NCBI GenBank assembly: GCA_948099385.1 | Contig: CANUEZ040000020.1 | Location: 8,588,501-8,652,500 of the forward strand | Source: Fasciola hepatica | Lineage: Eukaryota; Platyhelminthes; Trematoda; Plagiorchiida; Fasciolidae | Direction of reading: 5' to 3' | DNA: 64,000 bases | In this document: one piece after another, positions 22,575 to 35,841 of the stretch | Numbering within the stretch: the stretch's first letter is position 1 | Layout of the letters: each line of letters opens with the position of its first letter | Made by a program: the position numbers and the translations under genes | Notes under the pieces: model-generated | The model's database searches: none | What the model saw: only the letters and a program-made list of their open reading frames with translations | What the model was told of the DNA's origin: nothing

Positions 22575-25500
22575 GTAAGTAAAGTTATTCTGAAGGACGA
22601 TTACAATCCCGTTTAAGCGCCTTATTGAAAAGTTCAGCTGATACTGCATTTGACGTATGATCTTCCATAGGTTCATTTGGCTGATTTTTGATGAAACACT
22701 TTATATGAACTTATTCAGATTGTTTAAAAAACCACTTGAAAAACCTTTGAAATAGGTTTGCAGAGCACATCGGAAACGTATACTTCTTTATTCGACTGAG
22801 AGAGAAGACAGCTTTGATAACCAATCTTTCGTAGTTGTGATTTTGCATGGGTCCATGCATGAAGGACTGTGCACACTGTGGCTAAGCTTGTACCGGACAC
22901 GTTCCATTGTGACAAAAGCTCTTCGGAGAGTCTGTGCTGCAACCCGGTCACGTGATTTGGTGAGGCTTACTAGCACCCTGAAGTACTACCGAAAAATAGG
23001 TCAGGAAAAATAGACGCACAATAAATTTCCCATGCTTTTGATTTCCTTATTTTATTTTTCCTGATGACTGACTTGCTCTGCATTGAAATACGTTCACCGC
23101 ATGATGCATAAATCATTAGCACTGGCAACAAACCGTCGATGTGTGACTGAATGCTGGTAGTGTTTTTATTCCTCCCAATAAAAGTGTCAGTCTGCGCTGT
23201 AGCTGTTTTGGATTTTGTTGTTTCTCACCATGTTATCGTCAAAAGCTTGGGCTGATAGACTAATACTTGTTAGACTGACTAATGTAAATAGCACAATGTT
23301 CTAATCTAGATATCATATAGGCGAATATTGTATTTGGAACCAAGTGTTGTTTCGTAATTAGCTTAGAGATTATTTGTTACAAATTGCTTCCTAGAAGTAT
23401 TTGCAGGAAGGTGCTTGTGCATGCATCCATCTGGTCGCTTTGGTACTCAAGCCATGGAGGATCCAATCAAATCGAAATAAATTAAATGTCGTCAAGAAAA
23501 CACTTTTAATTCATGAGGTCACCAAATCTCATGCCTATGAGAACGGCAGTCTTGGATAGTCATACTACCACAACCACCTTAAAGCACGGATTCATTGATG
23601 TGTTGTTTAAGAAAACATCGATTTTGATCATGACTTCAATGCTATGTATTACGAAAACTTCAACAGGTTTACTCTCATGTGGTGATCATAAACCACAAAA
23701 TTGCCAATAAACTACCGGAGAGTACAGTTTTTCCCAAGAACGTTTGTACCGCAATTTTGCTATGCACAAGGGTAATTGAAAAGTACACAGATGTCATTTC
23801 TCCCGACAGGAACAGAATACATGCCTTCGTGCGGAAAACCATATACAGTGGATTCTACAATCGTGATTGTACAAACTATTTATGTCAAACCATTCGTACA
23901 ATTTCGTCTTTCAAGCATCAGTCAAGTTATTCATGTTAACCGCAATCACAGTTATGCACAAAATATTACAGAGCTTATTTCGATAGCTTTCGATAATCGG
24001 GAAACTTACTTTCCCAGTCCTTGCTTAGCATTATATGAAGAAAATTACAAAGGGCAAAAGTTCTTTTTCTTTGGAGTTTCAGCCGTGCTTGTACTTATTA
24101 CTGGAGGTAGTTGGTAGGGGACCGGTACTAATAGTACTGATGATTTCAAATGGCTGAATGGTTTTCACTAGTTCTCCGAATTATTGATTGGTGGAACAGA
24201 ATTTAGGTCCTGCAAAAAACTAGGCGTTGATTGATAACTGTTCGAACTTCCTCAACCGGTGATGGTAAAATCTAGGAACTGACGAAGTGCAAGACCCGTA
24301 TGACACCAGGATGAAAACGTGTACCGCGTAAATACTTAATATCAACCCACAGCATAGCGGGAACACCACTTTCCAGAGAGAAGGAGTCGGCCGCTTTGTT
24401 GGAGACTCCAGATCAATAGTGGATATAATAATGATAAGACAGGAGCTCCAACATCCACCGCTGAATTTGGTCATCCTTCACTTTGCATTTATGCCATCTG
24501 TTGTGCATAAGGGTGGCCGAGCGCTGCTTAGCCTTGAGGGTAACGTGGTTTCTGAACAAGTAATGCTTTCATTTTCTCAGAGCTTTGACAAATGCACGGC
24601 CTCTCTTTCAATTGCTGAGTACTTCCGTTTATTCGGATATAGAGTGCCTGAACAGAAAGCATCAGTATAACAATCTGTTCAATATGGCCGTAACTGCAAT
24701 ATCTAATTCGTCCTTTTCTGCTGTAGACGACATAAATCAGTTCAGCAATTTGCACTTCGTCTTTAGGATTTCAAAAGCCCACGGTTTCTTTTTCAAGAAC
24801 CGGAATTTTATGGTTGTGCCCTGGAGAATAAATCTTATCAGTGAGGCAGGGATCCAGTTGACGTAGGACGCGAGCTTTCCTACCTCCTTCTTCTAGAAGC
24901 GGTCATCCCTTGGAGGAGGAAGCTTTCCGAGAGCCCGGAACCCCTTCTGGGTCTGTTATGACGAAGTCTGAAAATGTTTTGCCCAAGCAGTCGGAATTTT
25001 GTTTTGGGGATCACACTCTTGCTCTCGTTGGGCGTATTACCACACTTTATTGCAAATGTAAAGAAGGTTCCCCAAGATGCCTGCTGGACATTTGGCATTT
25101 GCTTTACAGGTAAACTTAGATAAATGATGTCAGAATGCAACCATGTGATGAATTCTTCAAGGGTACCCTGATCGCGGTGTTTATCGGAGAGAACGGCTTC
25201 GAAGCTGATATTTATCAAGGTAGGGTAATTTATACTGGAGCATATATACTATCTGGTCTAGTGCTTGTTTGGTTGTAGCTAGCATGTGCAGAAAAATCAG
25301 CTTATTCTTCTGCCTAGTGTAGATCTATTCAAGAGTTCGTATGGTGTTCTCTTAGTTAAGACTACCAACCATGTGCTGGTAGATGGAAGAGGATTGAATT
25401 TTACATATTTTTTAAATCAAGATTAGACATATCAGCAATAAAAAGTGTGTGGATAATGTTGAGTGCCAGTAAGCCCACTGTTCAGCTGCCGATGGACTAG

Positions 25501-27231
25501 GCTTTGCGTCGATTTTTAAAAGATTATATTGGTAAGACACCAGATGATAGGGCTATAGAAGTAGGACGAAAGCGGGTCCAAAACAAGACCTGATTCTTCC
25601 TAGTATACCGGTACATCGACTGGTAGCAGGAAAACGGGAAGACGTCAAACTAGTTCATAACAAAAACGGTATGCATTCCATACAAAACTAAGCTCCTATC
25701 CGTCTCAGTTACATTAATTATGCGGAACACATTTTTCGTTCCTACGGACTGGTTAACACCCCGGTGTTTTGCTGACGCTATTTTACCCGCACTTGACAAG
25801 TCTCTTATTTGGTGCTTCGTCCACATTTTCAAACTATTTTCCGAAAATCAATACCATTTGGAAGGCACTGATACAATAATATGATGACTAGGAGTCGTTG
25901 TCTTCTCTGAACCGTTCGAATACGTTCCCTTCAGAACACTGACATAGTTGTTAGAAAATAAAAGTAATGTTTTAGTAACCTCGCCTCTGTGGCCCCCAAC
26001 GATTTGCTTCCTGGGAAGAGAATCCCTTCTAGCTTACAAAGGTCAGGCATACCGCATTTACATGCCTTCAAGGTATTGAGGAGACACGACAATAAAGCAC
26101 ACCACCAAGCGATGATATGATCCAAGTTCAGTACTTGAAATTACCATAGCCTAGCACTACACGGAAATCCGGACTGGCATAGAGCATATTATTTGGTATT
26201 GTGAGGGCCATACTTTGACATTACATTAAGCTAGTTATATCACGAGGGATTTAACATACGGACTCGAAGATGAAAACCATAATATAATTGGAAAGATTCT
26301 ACAATACAGGTTGTTAGGTGTGCATAAGAATTTGCAGTAAAAGTGCAAGCATGAAAATACCCCGAAGATCGCGAAACTTCCAAGGACGAATACAAAGCGC
26401 TGCTCGTGTGCATGACAATTAAATATTTCGAGAGGTGATTTTCCTAAGTAGAGTAAAATGTTAGCGGAATTTGAAATGCGTAGCCATGTTTGATTGCTGC
26501 CAATTATCATTCCCGATCATTGTTTGTGAGAAAATAAAATAGACTGTAGAACTGTGTGAATATAGCGCTCAATGTTTATAGCTAAATGTTCGGGATTTTT
26601 GCAGAACTCAGCTGTAGCAAATAGCTTTGCTTTACCCAGTGCGCATACAATTAAGGAATTAGGTCATTTTCGTATTCGTCTACTTTTAGATCAGTCACTT
26701 TGTAAAAGCAAATGAAAACTGCTGCTTCACTTTATCCCAATCTGGCGCAAATCAACTCCAGTACACGGTAGGGGGCATTTTGGTTTACCGTGGCTGTGCA
26801 CTCGTGTTTCTTCACTTTTCGCCTGAACTTTGGGGTTTTCCTATTAAAAAGCATTGGAAATCAATTGCAAATGTCACCGTCTATCCAGTCATGCAGTGCA
26901 TTCTCGCTGCGGCTTTGTTTCCCATTTATTGCTTCAGACACAGTGTGATAATTAATCTCCGCGGTTATTTTGTTCATGGCAATGTAGCTGCTTTTAAAAC
27001 AGTCTTATACAACGTAACAGTTCTACCGAAAATGAATTCAGGTTTACTAAACCGCAGCAATACAGGAGACAGTTATCTTATGGTCGGTCTATTGAAAGCT
27101 TTTTTACCTCAATGGAAATATTGAGCTGTGAAAGTCACAACCAGCTCTCTAAATCACTATATGTCAAACTATTCAGAAGAACGTTGGTCTTCTTAGTCCT
27201 TATCATTCATTCTTACTAATTTTAAATGTAC
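22575..27231. other. No firm feature
   Basis: Several 60-113 codon frames occur, none identifiable. 24880-25218 is open on both strands over G+C-richer DNA. A plus-strand frame there ends at CTTTACAG followed by GTAAAC (25109-25116). Confidence 0.4.
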
Positions 27232-27392
27232 TGCCAGATAAAAAAATCATGAATCATGACGGAATTGAAGGTGCTTGTACAAATTTCAGGGTTCTCTATA
27301 AAAAACAGCAAACAGGATTCCATTCGAAATGCACTGTAGATGTTACTGTTAATCGAAGATGCGTTTACAAGGTCGTTACCAAGATAGAAAAA
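27232..27392 (-). CDS. Candidate internal exon, minus-strand gene (exon 2 of 6)
   Basis: Minus strand, 53 codons plus two bases, from CTAATGAACTTCAG to a weak GTACAT donor. The frame is open from about 27500, so the start is chosen only because phase 0 fits the preceding candidate. Contains FFYLGNDLVNASSINSNIYS and MESCLLFFIENPEICTSTFN. Function unknown. Confidence 0.25.
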
Positions 27393-30300
27393 CTGAAGTT
27401 CATTAGGATCAATGCCGGACGTTAAATTCATGCTTATGATGTAATCAATTGTACAAACACCAGGTTTTAAACATATGGCACATGTTTTGACCACACCCGT
27501 TTATGAAGGTAACTGACCATTTTTTCAATGTCGGCCGAAGTCTTCGGCACCTGAAGACTTTCCGTATTATTATTTAAGAACCCATTTTGTTAAGTTTTGT
27601 GCTAAGGTTCTATTCGAAAATTGTATGACTAACATAATTTTTCAGTTATCATAGTGTGCCCCTGCTATATTATTCACTGACCACTGATATCTAACAGAAT
27701 GGTAAAACTAATAATGCAGTGTTATCATCCAATAACTACTTCAAGTAGTATTTGTTTGGAAAATTTTCTGGGCTCATCGCGCAAGTCTGTTTGATTGTCA
27801 AACAGTGAAACCAGTCTGATGCCTGAGTGTCGAACAAAAGTTGGGATGCCGATGCATCTGAATTAGTAGCAACATTTCTCACAGCTTGCCCAGTTCACCA
27901 GAACTGATAGAATATACATACGAGGACTCCAAGTCAAAATACCACAGGTCCAAATGAAAGCCTGTCATCGCTACCGAAGAAGAGTTTATTATCAAACTTC
28001 ACTGTCAAGTAAATAAATGAGCATTCGTTTCCCTCCTTATTTAGAGCGAATTCACAACAGGCCTTCTATTCTCTAATCACCAACGGTCGAAGCTTTTATT
28101 CTCAATTTGTCCTCTGTTGTTTCGATGGAGAAATATTTCATTGCCGTTGCTATTCTCTCATCATATCACGTGTTCTGAGTGTGTGCTTTTCCTGATGGAT
28201 GCTGTTCTTGTCCTTCCGTTATTAGCCAGGAATAACTTTGAAAATCTAAAAGGAAGTTTGGTGAGATACGTCCTTCTTTATTCCGAAGCTGCCGAAATCC
28301 GGAAGCGGCTCTCACTTCAATGGCTTCGAAGCACGTGCATCAATGACATTGGTTTTGAAAATAATCTTGTTTACAAGATCGTACGCAGGATTCACATCCC
28401 CTTTTTGTAGGGAAAAACATACTCAACAATATTTCGAAAGGAAGGAAGATCTGATCTGCCTGAAACCTATCAGCCTACAGCTTCCTCCTATTTTAGTCGT
28501 CGCTTTAGTGATTGTTAGGGATACTTTTTGGCAATAGTTAGTTCGTTATGAAAACCTGACATTTGATTGTTTTAACTCCCGTTTATTCCTTAACACCGCC
28601 AACAGTGACATCACGGTTATCTGCTCCACCAAAAATCGCAATCGGGAGGGTACAGGCTTTTTACCGAAGTCGGTAGAAATCCCAAACTCTATCAAAATGA
28701 AGGTTTTTTTTATTAAATTTATTAATATCCTTCCCCTAGCAAAAGTTTCCTTTCTGAATATTTCCCACGCTTCCATCCTTTATATATTTATATAATGGCA
28801 AATCCCTTTTGCATTTTTCATATCAAAAAGTCGAACTCCGCGAAACAGCCTTCGAGTTTTTCGTGTAAAAATTACAAGTTGATTTTCCGTCATTGTACTC
28901 AGCCTCTTCTTGCCAATAATGAATTCCATGAATACGCTTTATATTTGAATTTTGTAATGCGAGTGCCAGAGAATAAATACCGTCTATTTTTACAAGATTG
29001 CCCAACACTTGAAATAAGCACTGAGAGTATTTGAGAACCTAATAATGAGTAATCAAATATTCATTTCAAACAGCTTGCACCCTGGTTCGATGTAAAGCCT
29101 AATGACTGACTGCGGGATTATTAAAGATCTACTATATTGCAAAAAAGTTAAATCTGAATGAATGAATCAGTTGCTGGCGCAGTCCACTCCGGTTGGACTG
29201 GGTACACGGAGGATTATTTTGACGTTTTTTGGTTGAGTCAGGTGTTGCTCCAACTTTCTTCTGCTTTCCCCTTGGAGATAAAACTGACAGATACGAGCTA
29301 TACTCATATTTCAGTACGATAGTTGTAATGAAATATATGTTTACCTGCTCAAACATCGGTAGTTATGGTTCTACCTATCGGGGACGCTGTAAGCAACACT
29401 ATGAAATCAATGACATGAAATAGGTCACTGTTGTCAGTTCACTGTCCTTGCATTTTAATAGTCTGCTTTTAAGTGTTATAACTGTTATCTAATAGTGGCC
29501 CGATATCATGCTCATTTGCTCATGTCGTCATCAACACATTCGTTAGATTTCCTCTTCTGGTACCTCTCGTTTTGTTAACATCAGTCGGTTGATCTAGATG
29601 GGACGGTATACATCCGAGCGCCTTGATGGAACTAATCAAATCTGCCTCACTGGGATGCACCGTTATCCAACAATTTTTCCACCCGTTTGCTAGTGTGTTA
29701 GTCAAGGAAAAAACACATGGGATGTACGCGGAGCACCAAAGAAACTCAAAAGTGACATTTATAGTTGAACCTCAGGAACCGCCGTTGCACTCTAATTCAT
29801 TTGGTGCTAGCACTGCCTACCGCAGGAACAATACGAATCCATCTGTTCTCGCACAGAAGAAATTTCCGGCTTTCACGCACAACGGATGGAGTTTGCTCAA
29901 TTCGGCTCTGGTAGGCTTTAAATGTCTGTTAGAATGTGGTCATTTTGACCAAGACTCCAGTATTAACCCATGAACTTCTTCCAACCTCTGTGCGATTTTC
30001 AAAGGAAAGTGTTGTATTTTCACAAATAAACAAGACTGACCATGAAAGAATGGAAACTATTTTTCTACTTTATCATAGATTCCATGCTCTTGTAATTCTT
30101 TCTCTTGCGTTTATCATGACCTACATGAGTAAACTTTTCCACAAAGTGCCAGTACAATTCTCCTTATTCATCTTTATGTTTTTATAGCAATGGCCTCAGT
30201 TTTCAAGTGTTGTTTAGCACACGTCTAACAAAAACGCTCAGTTATTCCGTACAAAATACTCACGTACGCATTTTAATAATCAAACGTACGCTAGTGCGAC

Positions 30301-31386
30301 ATATACCGGGTATTTATTTTCTGGGACTTGCACCGAGGCGTCATGGTTCACCTGAATATGATTTGATCACTTATAATAAACACGTAGAACCTCTTACTTC
30401 CTGCGCATCATTTTCACTACCAAAAGTAACCCTTAAATTTTTTTGTTGTTGCGTAAACTCAGTTTGAGAACAACGAGTCAACCCCAATCATAACTCATCA
30501 AAAAACTTGCAGACCGACACACCTAGAAGTTGAATCTATTTTTGATGGCTTTAAATACTTGTGATTTGTAATTTCAAGGTATCATAAGAAAGTATTCAAC
30601 GGCGCGTTAATTTTTGGCATAATTATATCGAACGTACGCTTTTTGACTGAACCACCATAGCTATTTCCGGGGCATGATGCATTATTAGAAAATTATAACT
30701 TTTGTGAAGTACGTCTGGATTTCCCAGGAACAGATATTTTACTAGACGACTTTGAACACAAAAGTCGCTTTCGAGTTGGATGGAAAATAATGCATTCAGC
30801 AAATTTTTTTGTTCACCTTTAAATCTAAGACAAACATCCGTCTTCAATAAGACCTACTCTGAATGCAGGCATGAAGATTTTTCTACTGTTTTTGAGATTT
30901 ATCTAAAACCTGAGAAACAATGGCAGTCTAACCTACAGGAGGTAGAATATCCTCAAATCTTTACAAGAACACATTTACAAACAGCAGTGCTAATTACATG
31001 ACACGTTTTTCAGAATTACGATGCAATCTTTGCATTGAACTGCAACTTGTATATGTACTATATCATCGTAAATTCATGACTCGAAGCTATAACTGCTTCT
31101 CCAAAATAAATATGACCGTTATTCACTTGTCCTGTAATCTTATACTACCGGGAAACTAGAAAATAAAGCATACTTTTTCGGTTCTAGTGTTTAGAGGAAC
31201 TGGCATATACACCAGTAACTGGGTCGGACAAAACAAACGGATGACATACGGTTATCAGATGCTGTCCGTTACAAATGTTGCTTGACGTTGCCAAATCGGC
31301 CTCCGATTAAAAAATAGATTGACATGACAAAAATCAGTTAAGGGAAATTATTTGTTATGCTCCCAAAAACATATCTTGGATCTTAC
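27393..31386. other. No firm feature
   Basis: Many short frames (the largest is 116 codons at 29623-29973, +), none recognised. No repeat longer than local low-complexity noted. Confidence 0.4.
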
Positions 31387-31489
31387 CTCCATCACTTTAG
31401 TATTTCCCATCAGTGTCTTCACTCTTGGTAATGGGATAAACGAGAATGAGTGACGGTTTGCATGTGAATAATAATCACCAATGAAGGGG
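31387..31489 (-). CDS. Candidate internal exon, minus-strand gene (exon 1 of 6 seen)
   Basis: Minus strand. The donor is near-ideal (GGAG then GTAAGATCC); the acceptor is TTATCCGTAG. One base then 34 codons, ending in phase 0. Contains FIGDYYSHANRHSFSFIPLP and VKTLMGNTKVME. More 5' exons would lie at higher coordinates and were not found. Not recognised. Confidence 0.27.
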
Positions 31490-31785
31490 CTACGGATAAT
31501 TTGCCAAAATAAGCCTCATTATTTCATTTTTACACTTAATTCACTGTAAATTAGCATAGCACTCCTTCGTTCAACAAAATAATGGACTTTTGAATTTTTA
31601 TGAAAACACTGCTACATCTTAGGTGAGAAAAGTGTTTCAAACTGAAAATATGAGAAGGTGCCTTGGTGTTGGGTTGAGATTTTCTCGTTCATCAGTAAAT
31701 TCAATGTTGATTCCGAATGGCAGAAAAATTGAAATAAACTCTAGAGAAACTCATCGAAATTATTGAATATATCCGTATATAATAA

Positions 31786-31786
<1 letters not shown>

Positions 31787-31821
<35 letters not shown>
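31787..31821. repeat. (TA)n microsatellite
   Basis: An alternating TA tract of about 35 bp. Confidence 0.95.
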
Positions 31822-31824
<3 letters not shown>

Positions 31825-32065
31825 AAATGCAAGAGAATTTTCCATTTTCTGTTAGGTTCAGGCTCTCCGTGCCAATATTGCATTCTATGAATTAATTTCA
31901 ATGTCCATTAGATCCCGTTCAGCCGTGTACTGTTCGCCCCTGTGGGAATTGGCTGGCAAGGCTATCCCAGTGAATAAATCCAGGACAGTTGCTGAGTATC
32001 ACTGGAATAATGGTTCCTGCATCATTGGATTTTCATCCTTGTTATTCACAGCCGACCGGTCCCAC

Positions 32066-32102
32066 CGCGATAGCTCAGCCGGTAGATCATCTGCCCGGTA
32101 AG
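32066..32102 (+). mobile_element. Truncated tRNA-like head (A box only)
   Basis: GCGATAGCTCAGCCGGTAGA begins a tRNA-like head. TAGCTCAGCCGG at 32071-32082 fits the A-box consensus exactly, followed by an anticodon-arm-like stretch. No B box follows, so this is the cut-off start of a short element rather than a tRNA gene. Confidence 0.5.
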
Positions 32103-32624
32103 TGATACGTCACCATTTTTATTACGGCTCACGGCGTTTAAATTTTAGATGTGAAAAAAGCAGGCGGATTCTCCATTTTATTAAATAACTCAATGTTATG
32201 AGTATTTTCTGCAGATGAAGAACATATTACCTCACTCCACACAGATTTTCCATTGAAAATCATTTCAAACAGTGCTTGCCTTCAGTTATAATGGAAATTT
32301 AATGACCCATACAAATCTCTCAAGCATACGTGAATGCTCTGATTAGTGGCCAAATTACAGAATTGGCTCAGTGATGTGCGGACCTGGGTTCCCTGAACGG
32401 GCCGAGAAACGAATTCTCTGATCAAGCCATCCAGTACCAAATGAACACAATGGATGGTACTGACCACCGTGAAACTGTTTGAGCTTTTTTATCCTTTATA
32501 CAGTTGAAGTTATCAGTTCATACTGTTCCAATGGGCTTTAGTGCGTGCTTTGATTCCAAAAATCTGATCTTTGGATATTGAACTATGTGTAAATTTTTTA
32601 GACTATTCCACCTTCTGTTGTAAC

Positions 32625-32639
32625 GGGGGGGGGGGGGGG
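32625..32639. repeat. Poly-G run of 15
   Basis: Fifteen consecutive G. Length is error-prone in sequencing; it could mark an assembly or polymerase-slippage site. Confidence 0.9.
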
Positions 32640-33919
32640 TGGAGGTTCGCGAATGATAATACTGAGGTAAGGATATGGTTATTCCGTTTTGGGAAAGTAA
32701 CTCCTTTGTACTTTTACTTTGCTTATTTTCGATCAATAAAGATAAAACTGGAAATATGGGAAATAAAATAAGTCTTTTCGAGGACGGAAGTCACACCACT
32801 CGCGTGGATTATGCAAACGCTTTGGGTAGTAATCTGAATACGTATGTGAACTGAATGACTTGAACGGTAACTAGACCCCCTCTGATCTTCAACTCAGTCA
32901 AGAGTCATAGGGTTAATGTGAGAGTATGTGCTGAGTCACGGTCGATAGTCAGCCCTGCTCCGTCAACAATCAGCACGTCAGCTCCCGTCCAGAATCCAGG
33001 TTAGTGCATTTGTGAGCGGATCGACAAAACACGAATGAATTTCCGTCTAGTGGTAGCTGGTCACATGACATTTCAACCAATCAGAAAACAGACTGCTTGA
33101 TGCGAGTATGAAACAGTTTGCTTGTGTTGCAGCAATTGATGTCAGTGACTGTTCCTTCCCATATAACCAATGTTTTGCGCTGATAAACTGAGATGTTTTG
33201 TCGGTAGAATAGACTGCTTGCTGGAGTTAATGGGCAGGTTCGAAAGAGTTGATATCTGTGGTTGAAGCAAACGGCTAAGTATAATACGTGATCAATAATG
33301 TTTCAAGATTAAGCTAATTTGAATCAGTTCGTTGTCCTTTTTCATGCCTATTACGGACAATTATGAATGCTCATTCTGACCGAGTTTCTTGCACCAGCAC
33401 AGTTATGCCAGATGTTGAACTCTTTGGTTAGAGGAAGATGGATGTACTAGACGTGATATTAGCTGAATAATTCCAAGTGTATCCGGTAGATCAGGCATAA
33501 TAAGGGAGCAAAAAGGAAGGAAATCTAGTTACCGTCAAATTTAATCAGTGGGAGGTGACTTGACACGTCACCGCTGAAATCCTTTTAGCAAACAATGTGT
33601 GCTACTTGGCAGCAACTGTGAGATCCTATTCAAAAGGTTTTATCTGGTGACCATTCTGGCGCTACGCCAAAGTTGTGAATGTGATAATATGAAGTAATGT
33701 GTCGGAATAACCCGATAAGATAGATTGAGATCATCGTCGTTCGGAGAAACGTTAGGAAATAGAGTTTACCGAAGAAGGTGCGTATGGTGGTTCTTTCTTT
33801 CATTGACCGACTGTAATGCCGTACTCATTTTCCTGTGAACAACCCAGATGTTTTGCTTGCGAATAATTTTGCCATGTAGATATCCGACGGGTGAAGTGTG
33901 TCATCGGATAACACTCCCG

Positions 33920-34104
33920 GTTTCGGTCCGATGGATATGCACTGCTTTTTCCGCTTAGCAAGAATGAAACACTGAGACGGTGCTTCCGTGATTTTATCTT
34001 GGAAAAGCTGTCTGATTTCTCATGGTGCGTCAATAAGTGACAAAGTGCAAATCTCCTATTGCCCACGAAATTCAATGTGTTGCATTTTGGCGGAGATCCA
34101 CGAT
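33920..34104 (+). pseudogene. LINE reverse-transcriptase scrap (motif C/thumb region)
   Basis: Frame through 33990-34104 reads LEKLSDFSWCVNK, an in-frame TGA at 34038-34040, then ANLLLPTKFNVLHFGGDP. This resembles the LQxDLDxLSxWCxKWQLxLNxxKCxVLHFG stretch that follows the YADD motif in CR1/Jockey-type RTs. Only this fragment is seen. Confidence 0.45.
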
Positions 34105-35663
34105 GAATCTGCATTAGTGATAAGGGTAATGCCCTAGTATTTTAGTGATTATTGGAAAGCATGTTTAACATTGTAAATTTAAATTACCGGATGATTTTGT
34201 GATCGAATATTTTCTTCCTGTTCGCTCTCAGTATTGAGCCGTCATTTTATCACGCAACGCAGATAAAAGAAAGTTTTTTTACATGCAGCCATTTATTTGT
34301 AGATACTAACATAAATAGGTTATTGGGATTCCTGAACCTAAATGGTTTTCGACCGGAAAGCGTTGTAGCTGCTTTTTCGAGATCCCGGTGAAAAAGCTAC
34401 GTGGTTATTATTCCATGGAAGTAATCAGCGGTGAGCTGAATGGGAATGCTTCCTGATAAAGCTTTGAGGGAACATCTTTACGGATCAACCTATGGTCGAC
34501 AACATGCAGTCATCATGAACTACTAGATTTAGGCAACATTTTCAAAGTCGTCTGTACTATCCATCCATCTCAAGCTGCTGAAACATTTCTAACCATATAA
34601 TCAGTTTTCCTTCAACAGATTGATTTTATATTCAGTATCTGACTATATGCAAACTCTTCTTGCCTGTCTTTCTAGCAGTAGTTCTGTTTGAAAGACTAAA
34701 GGGTCTTGTGATTTTATTTTTCTGTATATTACCGAAGGTTTGATTTCATAGTGATCTCATTCTGTTTTACCGGGTAGTAAATTCTTGAATAAACTTAACA
34801 TTATTGCTGTCACTGACTACTGATACATACAAACGTTTACCGTGCGTATTACTCTGAAATAAATGAGCATAAAACACACTTGAGTTGGATTTTGTGTATT
34901 TTCAATGTGTTTTGGTGCTGGAGGTTTACTTCCCTTCTATCTAGCCATAGCTAATGCATGTCTTAGTGTTTGTCGTTCATTGTTCAAACCATCCTCAGAG
35001 TGCTTAACAGCAGAGAAAAGAATTTTGATACAGCACCGGCTGATTATGAATGTCTACACGGAAAAGACCATAATCGGGCATATATCTAACCTAATCTGTA
35101 CACTGCTACAAGTTCTAAACAATCCATAAAGTACATGATCTGCAGCATAAGATTGAATGTCATTTGTCTGTAGGATGAATGTAAACTTTTGTTTTGAGAC
35201 TGTCTGATGCTAAAGGGGATTTTCACATTTTCCTGGAGAACGTTTTTAATTATCCAATGCAAATTTGTTCCCAAATGTTAACACTAACGTAGATAATACA
35301 GTAATTGCTCCGAGCCTGTCATAATTCTTAGCAGAAATTGAATGCTCTCCTACTCTCAAAAATCTAGATGATATTTCCTTTCTCATCTTGAAGGAGAAAG
35401 TAATGGGCGCGAAGTAAAGCACGTAAAACAGATGAACTCAATTGTGGTTTCTTTAACTTCGCCAAGAAATCGGTGACTGATATTGCACCTGAAAATGTAT
35501 TAATTGCCATTCTGAACACTATTCATCCAAAGTTTACACTATTAAGGCACGAAAACGGAAAAACGACAAAGTTTATCCTCTGGAATGGCAAGTATCAACC
35601 AGATGTACAACTTTTCACATAACACGAGATTCATCATTTAGTGTGAAGTTCCAAGCGACCAAA
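34105..35663. other. No supported gene
   Basis: Short frames only. A small imperfect hairpin (GCTTTTTC paired with GAAAAAGC) lies at about 34370-34400. Confidence 0.45.
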
Positions 35664-35752
35664 GATCATGGACGCCCTGTTCATCCTTTTCACCCGAGTC
35701 AGAGATCATCAGCAATGCGTATCCAACGAGTCCCCCAAGTGAGACTCGAAGC
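35664..35752 (-). mobile_element. Ribozyme-SINE relic, antisense copy
   Basis: Minus strand reads a B-box remnant (TTCGAGTCTC), GGATACGCATTGCTGATGA, an altered stem II and GTCCATGATC. It aligns with the head, ribozyme and tail order of the 61.9-kb element. CTGATGA is kept (35712-35706); GAAAC is degraded. The head upstream of the B box is missing. Confidence 0.6.
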
Positions 35753-35754
35753 TG

Positions 35755-35841
35755 GATTGATGATTCCTAAAAGGGATGATTCAGGTGTGCAGTGTTTCCA
35801 TGATTTTCAGAGATTTCAACTTTCACACTACATGATGAATC
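35755..35841 (+). mobile_element. Ribozyme-SINE relic, sense copy
   Basis: Reads TTGATGATTCC, a loop, GGATGATTC, GTGTGCAGTGTTTCCATG and, further on, CATGATGAATC. This matches the ribozyme 3' half and tail of the 61.9-kb element, including a shared ATGATGAATC near the end. GAAAC has become GATTC, so no activity is expected. It faces the antisense copy with almost no spacer, making an imperfect inverted repeat. Confidence 0.6.

Noticed and set aside
24880..25218. 112-codon minus frame overlapping a plus frame
   Set aside because: Arg-rich, low-complexity end, and both strands are open because of local G+C content; no recognisable domain.
30260..30640. CGTACGC occurring three times within 380 bp
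   Set aside because: Spacing is irregular and the flanks do not match; probably coincidence.
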